A DNA stretch of 64,000 nt from Arthrobacter sp. zg-Y20 (GTDB lineage Bacteria > Actinomycetota > Actinomycetes > Actinomycetales > Micrococcaceae), in contig NZ_CP126241.1 of assembly GCF_030142075.1 (NCBI RefSeq), positions 2,046,001-2,110,000 on the forward strand, read 5' to 3'. A program made the translations under genes and the position numbers. The first letter of the stretch is position 1. Every line of letters begins with the position of its first letter. Under the pieces are notes generated by a model. That model was not told where the DNA came from. It saw only the letters and a program-made list of their open reading frames with translations, and ran no database searches. This document shows, piece after piece, positions 17,656 to 28,515 of the stretch.

Positions 17656-18833
17656 TAGATGCTCTCCTTGTTCTTACTGGAGGCCATGAGCTCCACGAAA
17701 CGGTCAAAAAGGTAAGCGGAGTCGTGCGGGCCGGCGGCGGCTTCGGGGTGGTACTGGACGGAGAAAGCGGGGATGTCCAGGCAGGCGAGGCCTTCGACCA
17801 CGTTGTCATTCAGGGACACGTGGCTGACCTCCACCCGGCCGTAGCGGGACTCCGGTGCAGTGACGGGCCCGTCCAGCGGGGCGTCGACGGCGAAGCCGTG
17901 GTTCTGGCTGGTGATTTCCACCTTGCCGGTGCGCCGGTCCAGCACCGGCTGGTTGATGCCGCGGTGGCCGTAGCGCAGCTTGTAGGTGCCGAAGCCCAGT
18001 GCGCGGCCAAGGATCTGGTTGCCGAAGCAGATGCCAAAGAACGGGGTGCCGGAATCGAGCACCTCGCGCAGCAGGTCCACCTGGGCGTCGGCGGTGGCCG
18101 GGTCGCCGGGGCCGTTGGACATGAACACGCCGTCGGCCTTCAGCGCCGAGATGTCTTCAAAGGTGGAAGCGGCGGGCAGTACGTAGGTCCGAACGCCGCG
18201 CTCGGCCAGGCGGACCGGGGTCATCGACTTGATGCCCAGGTCGACGGCGGCCACCGTGGCAATGGGTTCGCCCGTCCAGCCGTGGTCCGCCGGGTCGATC
18301 AGGTAGGTTTCATCCACGCTGACTTCTTCGGCCAGACGCGCGCCTTCCATGCCCTGCTGGGCACGGACCTCGGCGAGCAATTCGGCATCCGGACGGCCGG
18401 CGTCGTCCCCGGAAAAGATCCCGGCCTTCATGGCTCCGCGTTCGCGCAGGTGCCGGGTCACGGCGCGGGTGTCCACACCGGAGATTCCCACTACGCCCTG
18501 CTCCGCGAGCTGCTCGTGGAGAGTGGATTCGGAGCGCCAGCTGGAGGGGCGGCGGGCGGCGTCGCGCACAATGTAGCCGGCCACCCAGATGCGGCGGGAC
18601 TCGGCGTCGTCGGCGTTGACCCCGGTGTTGCCGATATGCGGGGCCGTCTGGACCACCAGCTGCCGGGCGTAGGAGGGATCGGTGATGGTTTCCTGGTAGC
18701 CGGTCATGCCGGTGGCGAAAACCGCTTCGCCCAGGGCAGTGCCCTGCGCGCCGTAGGCCCGTCCGCGGAAGGTGCGCCCGTCCTCGAGCATCAGGACGGC
18801 GGGGGTGGGATTGATGATCTCGTGGACTGTCAC
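17655..18833 (-). CDS. carA: Carbamoyl-phosphate synthase small (glutaminase) subunit
   Basis: A 392-residue glutamine amidotransferase subunit supplying ammonia to CarB. The class I GATase domain has the nucleophile in FFGICFGNQ (about residues 263-272) and the His/Glu pair in [13 protein letters not shown] near the C-terminus. The GTG at 18833 is chosen: GAGG lies seven bases upstream, and GTGA overlaps the stop of the upstream membrane-protein gene by four bases. A longer open frame upstream is a shadow inside that gene. Confidence 0.97.
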   Translation of the reverse strand: MTVHEIINPTPAVLMLEDGRTFRGRAYGAQGTALGEAVFATGMTGYQETITDPSYARQLVVQTAPHIGNTGVNADDAESRRIWVAGYIVRDAARRPSSWRSESTLHEQLAEQGVVGISGVDTRAVTRHLRERGAMKAGIFSGDDAGRPDAELLAEVRAQQGMEGARLAEEVSVDETYLIDPADHGWTGEPIATVAAVDLGIKSMTPVRLAERGVRTYVLPAASTFEDISALKADGVFMSNGPGDPATADAQVDLLREVLDSGTPFFGICFGNQILGRALGFGTYKLRYGHRGINQPVLDRRTGKVEITSQNHGFAVDAPLDGPVTAPESRYGRVEVSHVSLNDNVVEGLACLDIPAFSVQYHPEAAAGPHDSAYLFDRFVELMASSKNKESI

Positions 18834-19345
18834 AGTTGTTCCTCGCTTGGGGCGGCCGATTCCGGCAGAAGTTTCGTTATGGCGTTTACCAGGGGGGTCT
18901 TGTCGCTGCCCGCGCGGGTCCGGAAGCCGGTGTCCACGCGCTTGGGGCCGAGCTGCCAGGTCACGGTGACCAGGCCGTCCTTTTCGACGAATTTGCCGGC
19001 CATTCCGCGCTCCAACCGGACCGCGCGCAGGTCGGACTTGGGGATCCACAGATCCTCGGCCCCGGACCGGGCAAACAGCAGACCTTCGGGGAAGACGGCG
19101 GCGGTGGCGTTGGACTTGATGCCCAGTCCGTACTGCGCCACCCGGTCCAGCCAGTCGCCGGCGGTGGTGGTGACCACGTACTGGCCCAGCGCCTGGAAAC
19201 CCGATTCCGACAGGTCCTCCGGCATCGGCAGGGGGCGGGGCATGTCCTGCTGGCGTCGTCGGCGGCCGCGCCAGCCCAGGGCAAAGAGGCCCAGGACCAC
19301 GACAATGAGGGCGGCCAGGCCCAGGAAGAAGTACAGCAGTTCCAT
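18830..19345 (-). CDS. Conserved membrane-anchored PH-like protein of the pyr operon
   Basis: A 171-residue protein with one N-terminal transmembrane helix (about residues 3-24, [19 protein letters not shown]), a basic RGRRRRQQ stop-transfer and a cytosolic beta-rich domain (from about residue 50) that resembles PH-like domains. It sits between pyrC and carA with overlaps of one and four bases. The same position is held by a membrane protein in mycobacteria (Rv1382 in M. tuberculosis, from memory). Its role is unknown; the tight coupling suggests a link to carbamoyl phosphate or aspartate carbamoylation. ATG 19345 was chosen over a TTG one codon upstream. Confidence 0.85.
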   Translation of the reverse strand: MELLYFFLGLAALIVVVLGLFALGWRGRRRRQQDMPRPLPMPEDLSESGFQALGQYVVTTTAGDWLDRVAQYGLGIKSNATAAVFPEGLLFARSGAEDLWIPKSDLRAVRLERGMAGKFVEKDGLVTVTWQLGPKRVDTGFRTRAGSDKTPLVNAITKLLPESAAPSEEQL

Positions 19346-20670
19346 CAAGATTCCTTTGCGGCAGCGGGGTGGGGCGTGTTCAGCCTGCCGGCCAGGACCG
19401 TAGGGTGGCCGGCGTAGAAAACCGCCTCGACCACGCCGGGCAGTTCCAGTCCGGCAAACGGACTGTTGCGTCCCTTGCTTGCCATCTTATGAGGGTCAAC
19501 GGTCCGGCGCGCAGTTGGGTTCACCAATATGACATGGGCCGGTTCACCGGCGGCGAGGGGACGGCCCTGCGTGGAGACATTCCCGATCCGGGCAGGTGTG
19601 GAGGACGTGACGCGGGCAAAGCCGGCCCAGTCCATCAACCCGGTGTCGATCATGGTGTGCTGCACTACGGACAGCGCGGTTTCCAGGCCGGTCATGCCCA
19701 TGGCCGCCTGCTCCCATTCGCATTCCTTGTGCTCACTGGGATGCGGGGCATGGTCGGTGCCCACAATGTCGATGGTGCCGTCAGCCAGTCCGCGGCGGAC
19801 TGCCTGCACGTCCGCGGCAGTGCGCAGCGGCGGGTTGACCTTGTAGACCGGATCGTAGCTGCGCACCAGCTCATCGGTCAGCAGCAGGTGGTGCGGGGTG
19901 ACCTCTGCAGTGACGCTGATGCCCTGCGCCTTGGCCCAGCGGATGATTTCCACGGATCCGGCGGTGGACAGGTGGCAGACATGCAGCCGGGACCCGGTGT
20001 GTTTCGCCAGCAGGACATCGCGGGCAATGATGGCTTCCTCGGCGACGGCGGGCCAGCCGGCCAGGCCCAGGACGGCACTCACCTCGCCCTCGTTCATCTG
20101 GGCGCTTTCGGTGAGCCGGGGTTCCTGCGCGTGCTGCGCCACCACTCCGTCAAAGGCCTTGACGTATTCCAGCGCCCGGCGCATCAGCACCGGATCCGAG
20201 ACGCATTTGCCGTCGTCGGAAAACACCCGCACCCGGGCACGGGAATCGGCCATGGCACCCAGCTCGGCCAGCCGTTCCCCGGCCAGGCCCACGGTTACGG
20301 CTCCTACCGGGCGCACGTCCACCCAGCCGGCGCGTTCGCCCAGGCTCAGGACCTGTTCCACCACACCGGCGGTGTCCGCGACAGGCATGCTGTTGGCCAT
20401 GGCGTGCACGGCGGTGAATCCGCCCAGGGCCGCGGCGCGGCTGCCCGTTTCCACGGTCTCGGCGTCTTCGCGGCCGGGCTCGCGCAGGTGGGTATGCAGG
20501 TCCACCATGCCCGGCAGGGCGATCAGGCCGTGTGCCTCGAGAACCTCGGCGCCGTCGGCGTCCAGGCCGGGGCCGACGGCGGTGATGGTGCCGTTTTCGA
20601 TGCAGATATCCGCCTGCTCCGTGCCGAGCACCGAGGCGCCGCGGATCAGGTAGGTGCCGGTGGTGCTCAT
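19345..20670 (-). CDS. pyrC: Dihydroorotase
   Basis: A 441-residue class I dihydroorotase that cyclises carbamoyl-aspartate. The zinc ligands are in [10 protein letters not shown] (about residues 57-66), and further metal or catalytic residues are in HVCHLST and GTDHAPH. It is the longer, actinobacterial/Gram-positive form rather than the E. coli type. ATG 20670 overlaps the pyrB stop by four bases. In this group the enzyme often associates with PyrB. Confidence 0.97.
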   Translation of the reverse strand: MSTTGTYLIRGASVLGTEQADICIENGTITAVGPGLDADGAEVLEAHGLIALPGMVDLHTHLREPGREDAETVETGSRAAALGGFTAVHAMANSMPVADTAGVVEQVLSLGERAGWVDVRPVGAVTVGLAGERLAELGAMADSRARVRVFSDDGKCVSDPVLMRRALEYVKAFDGVVAQHAQEPRLTESAQMNEGEVSAVLGLAGWPAVAEEAIIARDVLLAKHTGSRLHVCHLSTAGSVEIIRWAKAQGISVTAEVTPHHLLLTDELVRSYDPVYKVNPPLRTAADVQAVRRGLADGTIDIVGTDHAPHPSEHKECEWEQAAMGMTGLETALSVVQHTMIDTGLMDWAGFARVTSSTPARIGNVSTQGRPLAAGEPAHVILVNPTARRTVDPHKMASKGRNSPFAGLELPGVVEAVFYAGHPTVLAGRLNTPHPAAAKES

Positions 20671-21662
20671 AGCGAATGCTCCTGTGCTGTGCGTGCGTGG
20701 CTGCCCTCACCGGAGAGCAGCAGGTAAAGGGCGGCCATCCGTACGGATACGCCGTTACTGACCTGGTCCAGGACGGTGGAGCGCGGCGAGTCCGCTGCCC
20801 GGGCGGAGATTTCCAGCCCGCGGTTCATGGGGCCGGGGTGCATGATGATGGTGTCCGTCAGGCCGAGAGCGTCCAGCCGGTCCAGCCGGACGTCGTCCAG
20901 GCCCCAGCGGCGGGAGTATTCGCGGACGGATGGGAAGAACGCCGAGTCCATCCGCTCGCCCTGTACGCGCAGCATCATCACCGCGTCGGGCCGGCTTTCC
21001 AGCGCCTCGTCCAGGTCGTAACTGACCGTGCACGGCCAGGCGCCGACGCCGAAGGGCAGCAGGGTGGGAGGTGCCACCAGGGTGACTTCCGCGCCCAGGG
21101 TGCGCAGCAGCCAGAGGTCCGACCGCGCCACCCGGGAATGCAGCACGTCTCCGGCGATGAGCACCTTCATGCCGGCCAGGTCGGTACCGGCGGACGGGGT
21201 TCCGTGCAGCCGCGCCCAGTGCCGGCGCATGGTGAAGGCATCGAGCAGGGCCTGGGTGGGATGTTCGTGCGTGCCGTCTCCAGCGTTCAGGACGGCGGCG
21301 TCGATCCAGCCGGAGTTGGCCAGCCTGGCCGGCGCCCCGGAGGAACCGTGGCGGATCACCACGGCGTCGGCGCCAATGGCCGCCAGTGTCTGGGCAGTGT
21401 CCTTCAGCGATTCCCCCTTGGACACCGAGGAGCCCTTAGCGGAGAAATTGATGACGTCGGCGGAGAGCCGCTTGGCGGCTGCTTCGAAGGAAATCCGGGT
21501 GCGGGTGGAATCTTCGAAGAAAAGGTTCACCACGGTGCGGCCGCGCAGGGCGGGAAGCTTTTTGACTTCCCGCTCCCCCACTGCCGCCATCTGCTCCGCC
21601 GTGTCCAGGATTGCCAGGGCATCATCCCGGCTGAGGTCCAGTGTGGAGAGCAGATGCCTCAT
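20667..21662 (-). CDS. pyrB: Aspartate carbamoyltransferase catalytic subunit
   Basis: A 331-residue transcarbamoylase condensing aspartate with carbamoyl phosphate, the committed step of pyrimidine synthesis. The carbamoyl-phosphate loop [13 protein letters not shown] (about residues 48-60) is intact, as is [11 protein letters not shown]. No pyrI regulatory subunit is present, consistent with PyrR-based control. ATG 21662 overlaps the pyrR stop by four bases. Confidence 0.98.
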   Translation of the reverse strand: MRHLLSTLDLSRDDALAILDTAEQMAAVGEREVKKLPALRGRTVVNLFFEDSTRTRISFEAAAKRLSADVINFSAKGSSVSKGESLKDTAQTLAAIGADAVVIRHGSSGAPARLANSGWIDAAVLNAGDGTHEHPTQALLDAFTMRRHWARLHGTPSAGTDLAGMKVLIAGDVLHSRVARSDLWLLRTLGAEVTLVAPPTLLPFGVGAWPCTVSYDLDEALESRPDAVMMLRVQGERMDSAFFPSVREYSRRWGLDDVRLDRLDALGLTDTIIMHPGPMNRGLEISARAADSPRSTVLDQVSNGVSVRMAALYLLLSGEGSHARTAQEHSL

Positions 21663-22246
21663 GCAGTGCCCTCGATAACCACTTCGTCGACGGCGGGAGC
21701 GCCGGATACCGCAGTATCCGACTCGGTCAGCCGGACACGGACCTGCTCCCGCGACGAGGTGGGCAGGTTCTTGCCCACATGGTCCGCGCGAATGGGCAGT
21801 TCCCGGTGCCCGCGGTCAACGAGCACGGCCAGCCGGACAATCCGGGGCCTGCCGAGGTCCACCAAGGCGTCAAGGGCGGAGCGGATGGTGCGGCCCGAAT
21901 AGAGCACGTCGTCCACCAGGACAACCACCTTGTCGTCGATGCCGCTGGCCGGTTCGCGGGTGGCATACGGCGGCCGGGTGGGGCGGCGGGAAAGATCGTC
22001 CCGGAACATGGTCACGTCCAGCTGGCCGGTAATGGCCGCCGGGTCCACTCCCGGGGATGCTGCGGCAATCTTTGCTGCCAGGCGCTGGGCCAGCGGGTAT
22101 CCGCGGCGGGGAATGCCCATCAGGACAAGGTCTTCAGGGCCCTTGTTGGCCTCGAGGATTTCGTGGGCAATGCGCGTCAGCGCGCGGTCTATGTCAGCTG
22201 AAGACAGAACGGTACGGCTGGGTACCGGGACAGTATGATTGTCCAT
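21659..22246 (-). CDS. pyrR: Bifunctional pyr operon RNA-binding regulator / uracil phosphoribosyltransferase
   Basis: A 195-residue PyrR with the PRPP-binding loop [14 protein letters not shown] (about residues 107-120). PyrR binds pyr mRNA when UMP is abundant and also has UPRTase activity. It is the first gene of the operon, with ATG at 22246 and a strong AAGGAGGAAG site. A PyrR-box-like motif at 22266-22276 lies next to that site, so it probably represses its own translation and that of the coupled genes downstream. Confidence 0.96.
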   Translation of the reverse strand: MDNHTVPVPSRTVLSSADIDRALTRIAHEILEANKGPEDLVLMGIPRRGYPLAQRLAAKIAAASPGVDPAAITGQLDVTMFRDDLSRRPTRPPYATREPASGIDDKVVVLVDDVLYSGRTIRSALDALVDLGRPRIVRLAVLVDRGHRELPIRADHVGKNLPTSSREQVRVRLTESDTAVSGAPAVDEVVIEGTA

Positions 22247-22251
22247 TTCCG

Positions 22252-22276
22252 CTTCCTCCTTCCCCGCCTCACAGGA
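22252..22276 (-). promoter_or_regulatory. PyrR-binding RNA motif beside the pyrR ribosome binding site
   Basis: On the minus strand, TCCTGTGAGGC (22266-22276) fits the PyrR binding-loop consensus UCCNGNGAGGY exactly. The ribosome binding site AAGGAGGAAG (22252-22261) starts four bases later. There is no antiterminator/terminator pair in the short leader. This is the arrangement described for mycobacterial pyr leaders, where PyrR represses translation initiation. The motif is seen; the mechanism is inferred from the family. Confidence 0.72.
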
Positions 22277-22303
22277 CGGAACTTAAAGGTTGAATGCGCA
22301 CCC

Positions 22304-22309
22304 AAGCTA
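22304..22309 (-). promoter_or_regulatory. Weak -10 candidate for the pyr operon
   Basis: TAGCTT on the minus strand is the best -10-like hexamer in the 146-base region shared with the divergent prsW-like gene. Transcription would start near 22297, giving a leader of about 50 bases that includes the PyrR box. No clear -35 is visible. Confidence 0.3.
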
Positions 22310-22392
22310 CCACAGGGCGCGCCGCACCCCGCGATCCGGAACCGGAACGTCAGTTGTGTGACTATTCTGTCTCCTATGAGCAGGCCCGACGC

Positions 22393-23604
22393 ATGAGCGC
22401 ACCCGGTTTCCAACCCGCCCCACAGCAGTACCCCGGGCCTCCCGGGTACGCCCCTGCCTACGGCCCGGCCCCGGTGCAGCCCTTCTGGGTACCTCCGGCA
22501 CCCCGCCGCGACAAAGGCCTGGCAGCCACCATTGTGCTGACGGTCCTGTCCGCGGCGGCGCTGGCGTGGGTCGGCATGGGGCTGATCGACCGTTTCGGTT
22601 CTCCGGCCTTCGTGATCTGCGGCATCCTGGCGCTGATACCGCTGGGCATTTGCTTCCTCGGCATCTGGTGGGTGGACCGCTGGGAACCGGAACCGCGCAG
22701 CGCCCTGCTGTTTTCCTTCCTCTGGGGCGCCGGCGTATCGGTGGTGATCGCCCTGCTGCTCGGCCCGTATTTCACTCTCGCCCTGCTGGACATCCTGCCC
22801 TACACCTCTGCCGAAATCCTCGGACTTGTTCTCGAGGCACCGGTGGTTGAGGAAACAGCGAAGGGTCTGGGCATCCTGATCCTGCTGCTGGCCCGCCGCC
22901 GGATTTTCGACGGTCCCGTGGACGGGATCGTCTTCGCAGCGTCTGTGGCTGCGGGTTTCGCCTTTACGGAGAACATCCTCTATTTCGGTACGGCCATGGT
23001 CGGTTCCGACTGGGGCGCCGCGGACCTGGGCTTCACCTTTGTGCTGCGCGGACTGCTGTCCCCCTTCGCGCACGTGCTCTTCACTGCCTGCACCGGCCTG
23101 GCCCTCGGCCTTGCCGCGAGCCGGGCCGGCCGCGGCTGGATTCTGCCGGCCTTCATCCTCGGCCTGATTCCGGCGATCCTGGGCCACATGCTGTGGAACG
23201 GCGGCCCGACGTTCTTCTTCGAGGACAACTTCTTTGTGTTCTACTTCCTGCTGCAGGTCCCGCTGTTTGCCCTGGCGGTCACCGGCGTGTGGATGCTGCG
23301 CCGCAAGGAGCAGCGGCTCACGCTGCGGCGCCTGGACGAATATGCCATGGCCGGGTGGTTCACACCGGCAGAAGTGCGCATGCTCGCCACCGGCAACGGG
23401 CGCCGTCAGGCCATGAGCTGGGCCAGGCTCAACGGCTCAGCGGGCACCATGAAGGAGTTCATCCGCCGCTCCACCCGGCTGGCCCTGACCCGGCAGCAGA
23501 TTGCCGTAGGCCGCGACGTCGCAGCCAACCAGGAGTACGAGGCCACCCTGCTGGCCGAAGTGACCGGCATCCGTGCCGCCATGCTGGCGGGCGCGCGGGT
23601 CTAG
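22393..23604 (+). CDS. PrsW-family intramembrane metalloprotease
   Basis: A 403-residue polytopic membrane protein. After a Pro/Gly/Tyr-rich cytosolic N-terminus (about 1-40), at least seven hydrophobic helices follow. The family signature is complete: EAPVVEETAKG (EE at 154-155), AGFAFTEN (191-194) and the His in LSPFAHVLFT (about 227). PrsW in Bacillus cleaves an anti-sigma factor in the membrane, so a role in releasing a stress sigma factor is possible; the target here is unknown. ATG 22393 is chosen since no better site exists in the open frame upstream. It is divergent from pyrR. Confidence 0.88.
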   Translation: MSAPGFQPAPQQYPGPPGYAPAYGPAPVQPFWVPPAPRRDKGLAATIVLTVLSAAALAWVGMGLIDRFGSPAFVICGILALIPLGICFLGIWWVDRWEPEPRSALLFSFLWGAGVSVVIALLLGPYFTLALLDILPYTSAEILGLVLEAPVVEETAKGLGILILLLARRRIFDGPVDGIVFAASVAAGFAFTENILYFGTAMVGSDWGAADLGFTFVLRGLLSPFAHVLFTACTGLALGLAASRAGRGWILPAFILGLIPAILGHMLWNGGPTFFFEDNFFVFYFLLQVPLFALAVTGVWMLRRKEQRLTLRRLDEYAMAGWFTPAEVRMLATGNGRRQAMSWARLNGSAGTMKEFIRRSTRLALTRQQIAVGRDVAANQEYEATLLAEVTGIRAAMLAGARV

Positions 23605-23625
23605 GAAAACAGGCGTAAGGCATAC

Positions 23626-23659
23626 AAAAGGACCGGCCCCCGCGGGGGCCGGTCCTTTT
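23626..23659. terminator. Bidirectional terminator between prsW-like gene and nusB
   Basis: A perfect 15-base-pair stem, arms AAAAGGACCGGCCCC (23626-23640) and GGGGCCGGTCCTTTT (23645-23659), with a CGCG loop. The A and T runs at the ends make it work on both strands. It sits between convergent genes. Confidence 0.92.
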
Positions 23660-23690
23660 ACGTACTGCCTGTGTCCGGCTTGCCTGCCCC

Positions 23691-24101
23691 CTAGGCCAGG
23701 AGCGAAGGCTTCAATTCCTGCAGCCGGCCCAGCAGGCCGTTGATGAAGGCCGGGGACTCGTCCGTGGAGAGCGTTTTCGCCAGTTCCACGGCTTCGCTGA
23801 TGGCGACCTTGTCCGGAATCTCGTCGTTGTAGAGAAGTTCCCAGGCGCCCAGGCGGAGGATGATGCGGTCCACCGAAGGCATGCGTTCAAGCGTCCAGCC
23901 CTGCGAATACGTGCTCAGGAACTCGTCAATCTGTTCCTGCATCGCAACCACGCCTTCCACCAAATCCATGGTGTAGGGGTTGATCGTCTGGTCGGTCTGT
24001 TCGCGGCGGGCCCTGATGGCATCAAAGGCTGAAACCGAACGCTGTTCGGCTTCGAAGAGGACCTCCAGTGCGCGGGTCCGTGCTTTACTGCGTGCGCTCA
24101 C
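23691..24101 (-). CDS. nusB: Transcription antitermination factor NusB
   Basis: A 136-residue all-helical NusB that, with S10/NusE, binds boxA in rRNA leaders. It starts [21 protein letters not shown], a typical NusB N-terminus, and has [17 protein letters not shown] near the C-terminus. GTG 24101 overlaps the efp stop by four bases (GTGA). It is the last gene of the alaS-to-nusB series and is followed by the bidirectional terminator. Confidence 0.95.
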   Translation of the reverse strand: MSARSKARTRALEVLFEAEQRSVSAFDAIRARREQTDQTINPYTMDLVEGVVAMQEQIDEFLSTYSQGWTLERMPSVDRIILRLGAWELLYNDEIPDKVAISEAVELAKTLSTDESPAFINGLLGRLQELKPSLLA

Positions 24102-24661
24102 TCGTTAACGCGTCCCAGGTAGTCGCCGGTGCGGGTGTCGACCTTGACCTTGGTGCCCTGCTCCAGGAACAGGGGAACCTGGATCTCGTAGCCGGTCTCG
24201 ATGGTGGCCGGCTTGGTGCCGCCGGTGGAGCGGTCGCCCTGCAGGCCCGGCTCGGTGTACGTGATCTCCATGGTGACCGACGGCGGCAGTTCGATGTACA
24301 GCGGCGAACCTTCGTGGATGGCGATGGTGACCATCATGGACTCCATCATGAAGTTGGCGTTGTCGCCGACAATCTTGCCCGGAACCGTGAGCTGGTCGAA
24401 GTCGGAGGTGTCCATGAAGACGTAGTCTTCGCCGTCCTGGTACAGGTACTGGTAGTCGCGGCGGTCCACCGTGGCGGTCTCGACCTTGATGCCGGCGTTG
24501 AACGTCTTGTCCACTACCTTGCCCGAAGTCACGTTGCGCATCTTGGTACGGACGAACGCACCACCCTTGCCCGGCTTCACGTGCTGGAACTCGATGATGC
24601 TCCAGAGGTTGCCTTCAAGCTTCAGCACGGTGCCGTTCTTGATGTCGTTGGTCGTCGCCAC
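24098..24661 (-). CDS. efp: Translation elongation factor P
   Basis: A 187-residue EF-P that rescues ribosomes stalled at polyproline stretches. Three KOW/OB domains are expected. The loop [14 protein letters not shown] carries Lys32, the tip residue. Actinobacterial EF-P has a proline-rich loop and usually needs no modification; no modification genes are nearby. Start GTG 24661 has GGAAGAG upstream. A likely internal promoter lies at 24706-24711. Confidence 0.97.
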   Translation of the reverse strand: MATTNDIKNGTVLKLEGNLWSIIEFQHVKPGKGGAFVRTKMRNVTSGKVVDKTFNAGIKVETATVDRRDYQYLYQDGEDYVFMDTSDFDQLTVPGKIVGDNANFMMESMMVTIAIHEGSPLYIELPPSVTMEITYTEPGLQGDRSTGGTKPATIETGYEIQVPLFLEQGTKVKVDTRTGDYLGRVNE

Positions 24662-24705
24662 AGTTTCTCTTCCGTTGTCCGTCTATATATTCAAGTCCGA
24701 CGACT

Positions 24706-24711
24706 ATTCTA
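24706..24711 (-). promoter_or_regulatory. Likely -10 element for efp-nusB
   Basis: TAGAAT on the minus strand lies 45 bases upstream of the efp GTG, in the 65-base gap after aroB. No good -35 accompanies it. It would let efp and nusB be transcribed apart from the shikimate genes. Confidence 0.4.
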
Positions 24712-24726
24712 CCCGCTTCCGGGGAG

Positions 24727-25848
<1,122 letters not shown>

Positions 25849-26415
25849 CTAGTCTTCTCCTTTAGTGAGGACGGAAGTCAGCCGGTCAATGATGGCCGGA
25901 ACTGTGAGGCCCCTGGTGTCAATGGTGATGTCGGCCAGGGATTCGTAGACGGGACGGCGGACCTTGGCCAGCTCCTGCCAGCGCCGGACGGGGTCCGGGG
26001 AAAGGAGCGGCCGGTGGCCTGCCCGGGTGATCCGGGGAAGCACGGTGGCCAGGTCCGTATCCAAAAACACTACCGTGACGTTGGCCAGGAGCTGTTGCGT
26101 GCCTGAATCCAGGACGGCACCGCCGCCCAGCGAAATGACGGCAGGCTCCGGCGATTCCAGCGCGGCGGCCACGGTCCGGGCCTCGACCTCACGGAAATAG
26201 CACTCCCCCCGGGAACTGAACAGGTCTGCAATGGGACCGTGGCGTTCCACCACGGCCTCGTCCGTATCCACGAAGGGCAGTCCGGCACGGGCAGCATAGC
26301 CGCGGCCCACCACCGACTTGCCCGCGGCCATAAAGCCCATCAGGACCACATGGCGTCCGGTGCGGCGGGTCTGTCCGCTGCGGGCGCTGCCGCGGCGGTC
26401 AGTACTGCGGGACAT
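25849..26415 (-). CDS. aroK: Shikimate kinase
   Basis: A 188-residue P-loop kinase phosphorylating shikimate at the 3-hydroxyl. The P-loop is GFMAAGKS (about residues 27-34), followed by [13 protein letters not shown] and SLGGGAVLD, which contact shikimate. A 20-residue basic extension precedes the first strand. The ATG at 26415 lies inside the end of aroC (17-base overlap). Confidence 0.95.
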   Translation of the reverse strand: MSRSTDRRGSARSGQTRRTGRHVVLMGFMAAGKSVVGRGYAARAGLPFVDTDEAVVERHGPIADLFSSRGECYFREVEARTVAAALESPEPAVISLGGGAVLDSGTQQLLANVTVVFLDTDLATVLPRITRAGHRPLLSPDPVRRWQELAKVRRPVYESLADITIDTRGLTVPAIIDRLTSVLTKGED

Positions 26416-27613
26416 CGGTGCCGGCGGATTCCAGGGACTCGGGGATGGCCGCCAGGTACGCGCGCAGGTTCCGGGCGGTCTCCGGCACGGAATCGCCGCC
26501 GAACTTCTCGATCACGGCTTCGGCCAGGACGAGGGCCACCATGGCTTCCGCCACTACGCCGGCGGCGGGAACGGCGCACACGTCGGAGCGCTGGTGGTGT
26601 GCACGGGCCGGTTCGGAGGTGCGTACGTCCACGGTCCGCAGGGCGCGGGGCACGGTGGCGATCGGTTTCATGGCCGCGCGGACGCGCAGCAGTTCACCGA
26701 TGCTCATGCCGCCTTCGATGCCGCCGGCCCGGTTCCCGGACCGGACCACGCGGCCGGAGGCGTCCTGCAGGATTTCGTCGTGTGCAGCGGACCCGCGGCG
26801 CGTGGCGGTGAGGAACCCGTCACCCACTTCCACGCCCTTGATTGCCTGGATACCCATCAGGGCACCGGCAATCCGGGCATCAAGCCGCCGGTCCCAGTGC
26901 ACATAGCTGCCCAGTCCCGGCGGCAGGCCGTAGGCCAGCACCTCCACCACGCCTCCGAGGGTTTCGCCCTCTTTGTGCGCGGCGTCCACTTCGGCAACCA
27001 TGGCCGCGGAGACGCCGGCGTCGAAGCAGCGCATGGGATCGGCGTCAAGGGCATCAACGTCGGAGGGCAGCGGGAGCGCTGCGTCCTGCGGCGCCATGAC
27101 GCCGGCGATGCCCACGGTGTGGCTGACCAGGCGGATGCCCAGCTGGGACAGGAACGCAGCGGCTACGGCGCCGAGGGCCACCCTGGTGGCTGTTTCGCGG
27201 GCACTGGCGCGTTCCAGGACGGGACGGGCCTCGTCAAAGCCGTACTTCTGCATTCCGGTGAAGTCGGCGTGCCCGGGGCGGGGACGGGTCAGGGGCGCGT
27301 TGCGGGCGGAATCGGCCAGTACGGAGGGGTCCACCGGGTCAGCGGACATCACCTGTTCCCACTTGGGCCATTCGGTGTTGCCGATCTCGATGGCCACCGG
27401 GCCGCCCTGGGTTCTTCCGTGCCGGACGCCCCCGAGGATGCGGACGGCGTCCTGTTCGAACTTCATCCGGGCACCGCGGCCGTAGCCAAGCCGGCGGCGG
27501 GCCAGCGCGGACTGGATCCCGGCGCTGTCCACTTCCACTCCGGCGGGGACACCTTCGACAATTCCAACCAATGCAGGCCCGTGGGACTCACCGGCGGTCA
27601 ACCAACGCAACAT
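26399..27613 (-). CDS. aroC: Chorismate synthase
   Basis: A 404-residue FMN-dependent enzyme making chorismate from EPSP. The N-terminus [15 protein letters not shown] is a hallmark, with [15 protein letters not shown] and [15 protein letters not shown] further in. It lies between aroE (upstream, 32-base gap) and aroK. EPSP synthase (aroA) and aroD are not in the window. Confidence 0.97.
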   Translation of the reverse strand: MLRWLTAGESHGPALVGIVEGVPAGVEVDSAGIQSALARRRLGYGRGARMKFEQDAVRILGGVRHGRTQGGPVAIEIGNTEWPKWEQVMSADPVDPSVLADSARNAPLTRPRPGHADFTGMQKYGFDEARPVLERASARETATRVALGAVAAAFLSQLGIRLVSHTVGIAGVMAPQDAALPLPSDVDALDADPMRCFDAGVSAAMVAEVDAAHKEGETLGGVVEVLAYGLPPGLGSYVHWDRRLDARIAGALMGIQAIKGVEVGDGFLTATRRGSAAHDEILQDASGRVVRSGNRAGGIEGGMSIGELLRVRAAMKPIATVPRALRTVDVRTSEPARAHHQRSDVCAVPAAGVVAEAMVALVLAEAVIEKFGGDSVPETARNLRAYLAAIPESLESAGTDVPQY

Positions 27614-27645
27614 GCTTTCAATACTGCCATGTCCCGCCGGGCCGT

Positions 27646-28515
27646 TCAGCGCCGCGGGATACCGACTGCGTCACACATGGCGTTTGTGACGCCGGGCTCG
27701 TCGAAGAAGGCATCTGTTGTGAACAGCTTCACCTGCTCCACCGCCTGGTACAGCAGCATCTCGATGCCGGCAGCCACCCGGCCGCCGTGTGCAGACCAGG
27801 CCTGCGCGAGCATGCTCGGCCAGGGATCGTAGGCAACATCCAGGAGGATGCTGCCCGGGACAATGCCGCGCAGTTCCTGTGCCAGTGCGTCGGCGCCGTG
27901 CGGGGGAAGCGTGGAGATGACGACGTCGGCTTCCGCGCAGGCGGCGGCCGCTTCGTCCCAGCCCCGGGCCGAGACACTCACGCCCATCCGCTCCCCTGCC
28001 TCGCGCACTCCGGCGTTGCCGGGCGACGGCTCGGGGAAGCGGCGGGCACAGACCTGCACGCGGGGGGAACCAAGTTCGGCCAGCGCCGCTACGGCAGCGC
28101 AGGCGGTGCCGCCGGCGCCCAGCACGACGGCGCGGGGATGCTCCGGCGCCCCGGCACGCCGGAGCGCGCCCAGGATGCCGTCGACATCGGTGTTGTGTCC
28201 GGTGAGGACGGTGCCGTCCGCTCCGTGGGAGAAGGTCACGGTGTTCAGGACCCCAAGGGCCGCAACCCGGCGGTCCGTGCGGTCCATTGCGGGAACCAAG
28301 ACGGCTTTCAGCGGCATGGTCACGGAAAGCCCGGTCCAGGCCGGCTGGCCCCGCAGGGAGGCCGCGAACGCCGCGGCCTCCTCTGCGGTCAGGTCAATCG
28401 CCTCGTAGCTGCAGGCGAAGCCCAGGAAGGCATAAGCCGCCCGGTGAAGCAGCGGCGACTTGGAGTGGCCGATCGGATGCCCCAGGACGGCTGCCCGCCG
28501 CAGGGTCGGATCCAC
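27646..28515 (-). CDS. aroE: Shikimate dehydrogenase
   Basis: A 289-residue NADP-dependent dehydrogenase. [17 protein letters not shown] binds shikimate, VTMPLK holds the catalytic Lys, and [15 protein letters not shown] is the dinucleotide motif. The GTG start at 28515 directly abuts the mltG stop (TAG-GTG). The order mltG-aroE-aroC-aroK-aroB groups most of the pathway in one transcription unit. Confidence 0.94.
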   Translation of the reverse strand: MDPTLRRAAVLGHPIGHSKSPLLHRAAYAFLGFACSYEAIDLTAEEAAAFAASLRGQPAWTGLSVTMPLKAVLVPAMDRTDRRVAALGVLNTVTFSHGADGTVLTGHNTDVDGILGALRRAGAPEHPRAVVLGAGGTACAAVAALAELGSPRVQVCARRFPEPSPGNAGVREAGERMGVSVSARGWDEAAAACAEADVVISTLPPHGADALAQELRGIVPGSILLDVAYDPWPSMLAQAWSAHGGRVAAGIEMLLYQAVEQVKLFTTDAFFDEPGVTNAMCDAVGIPRR

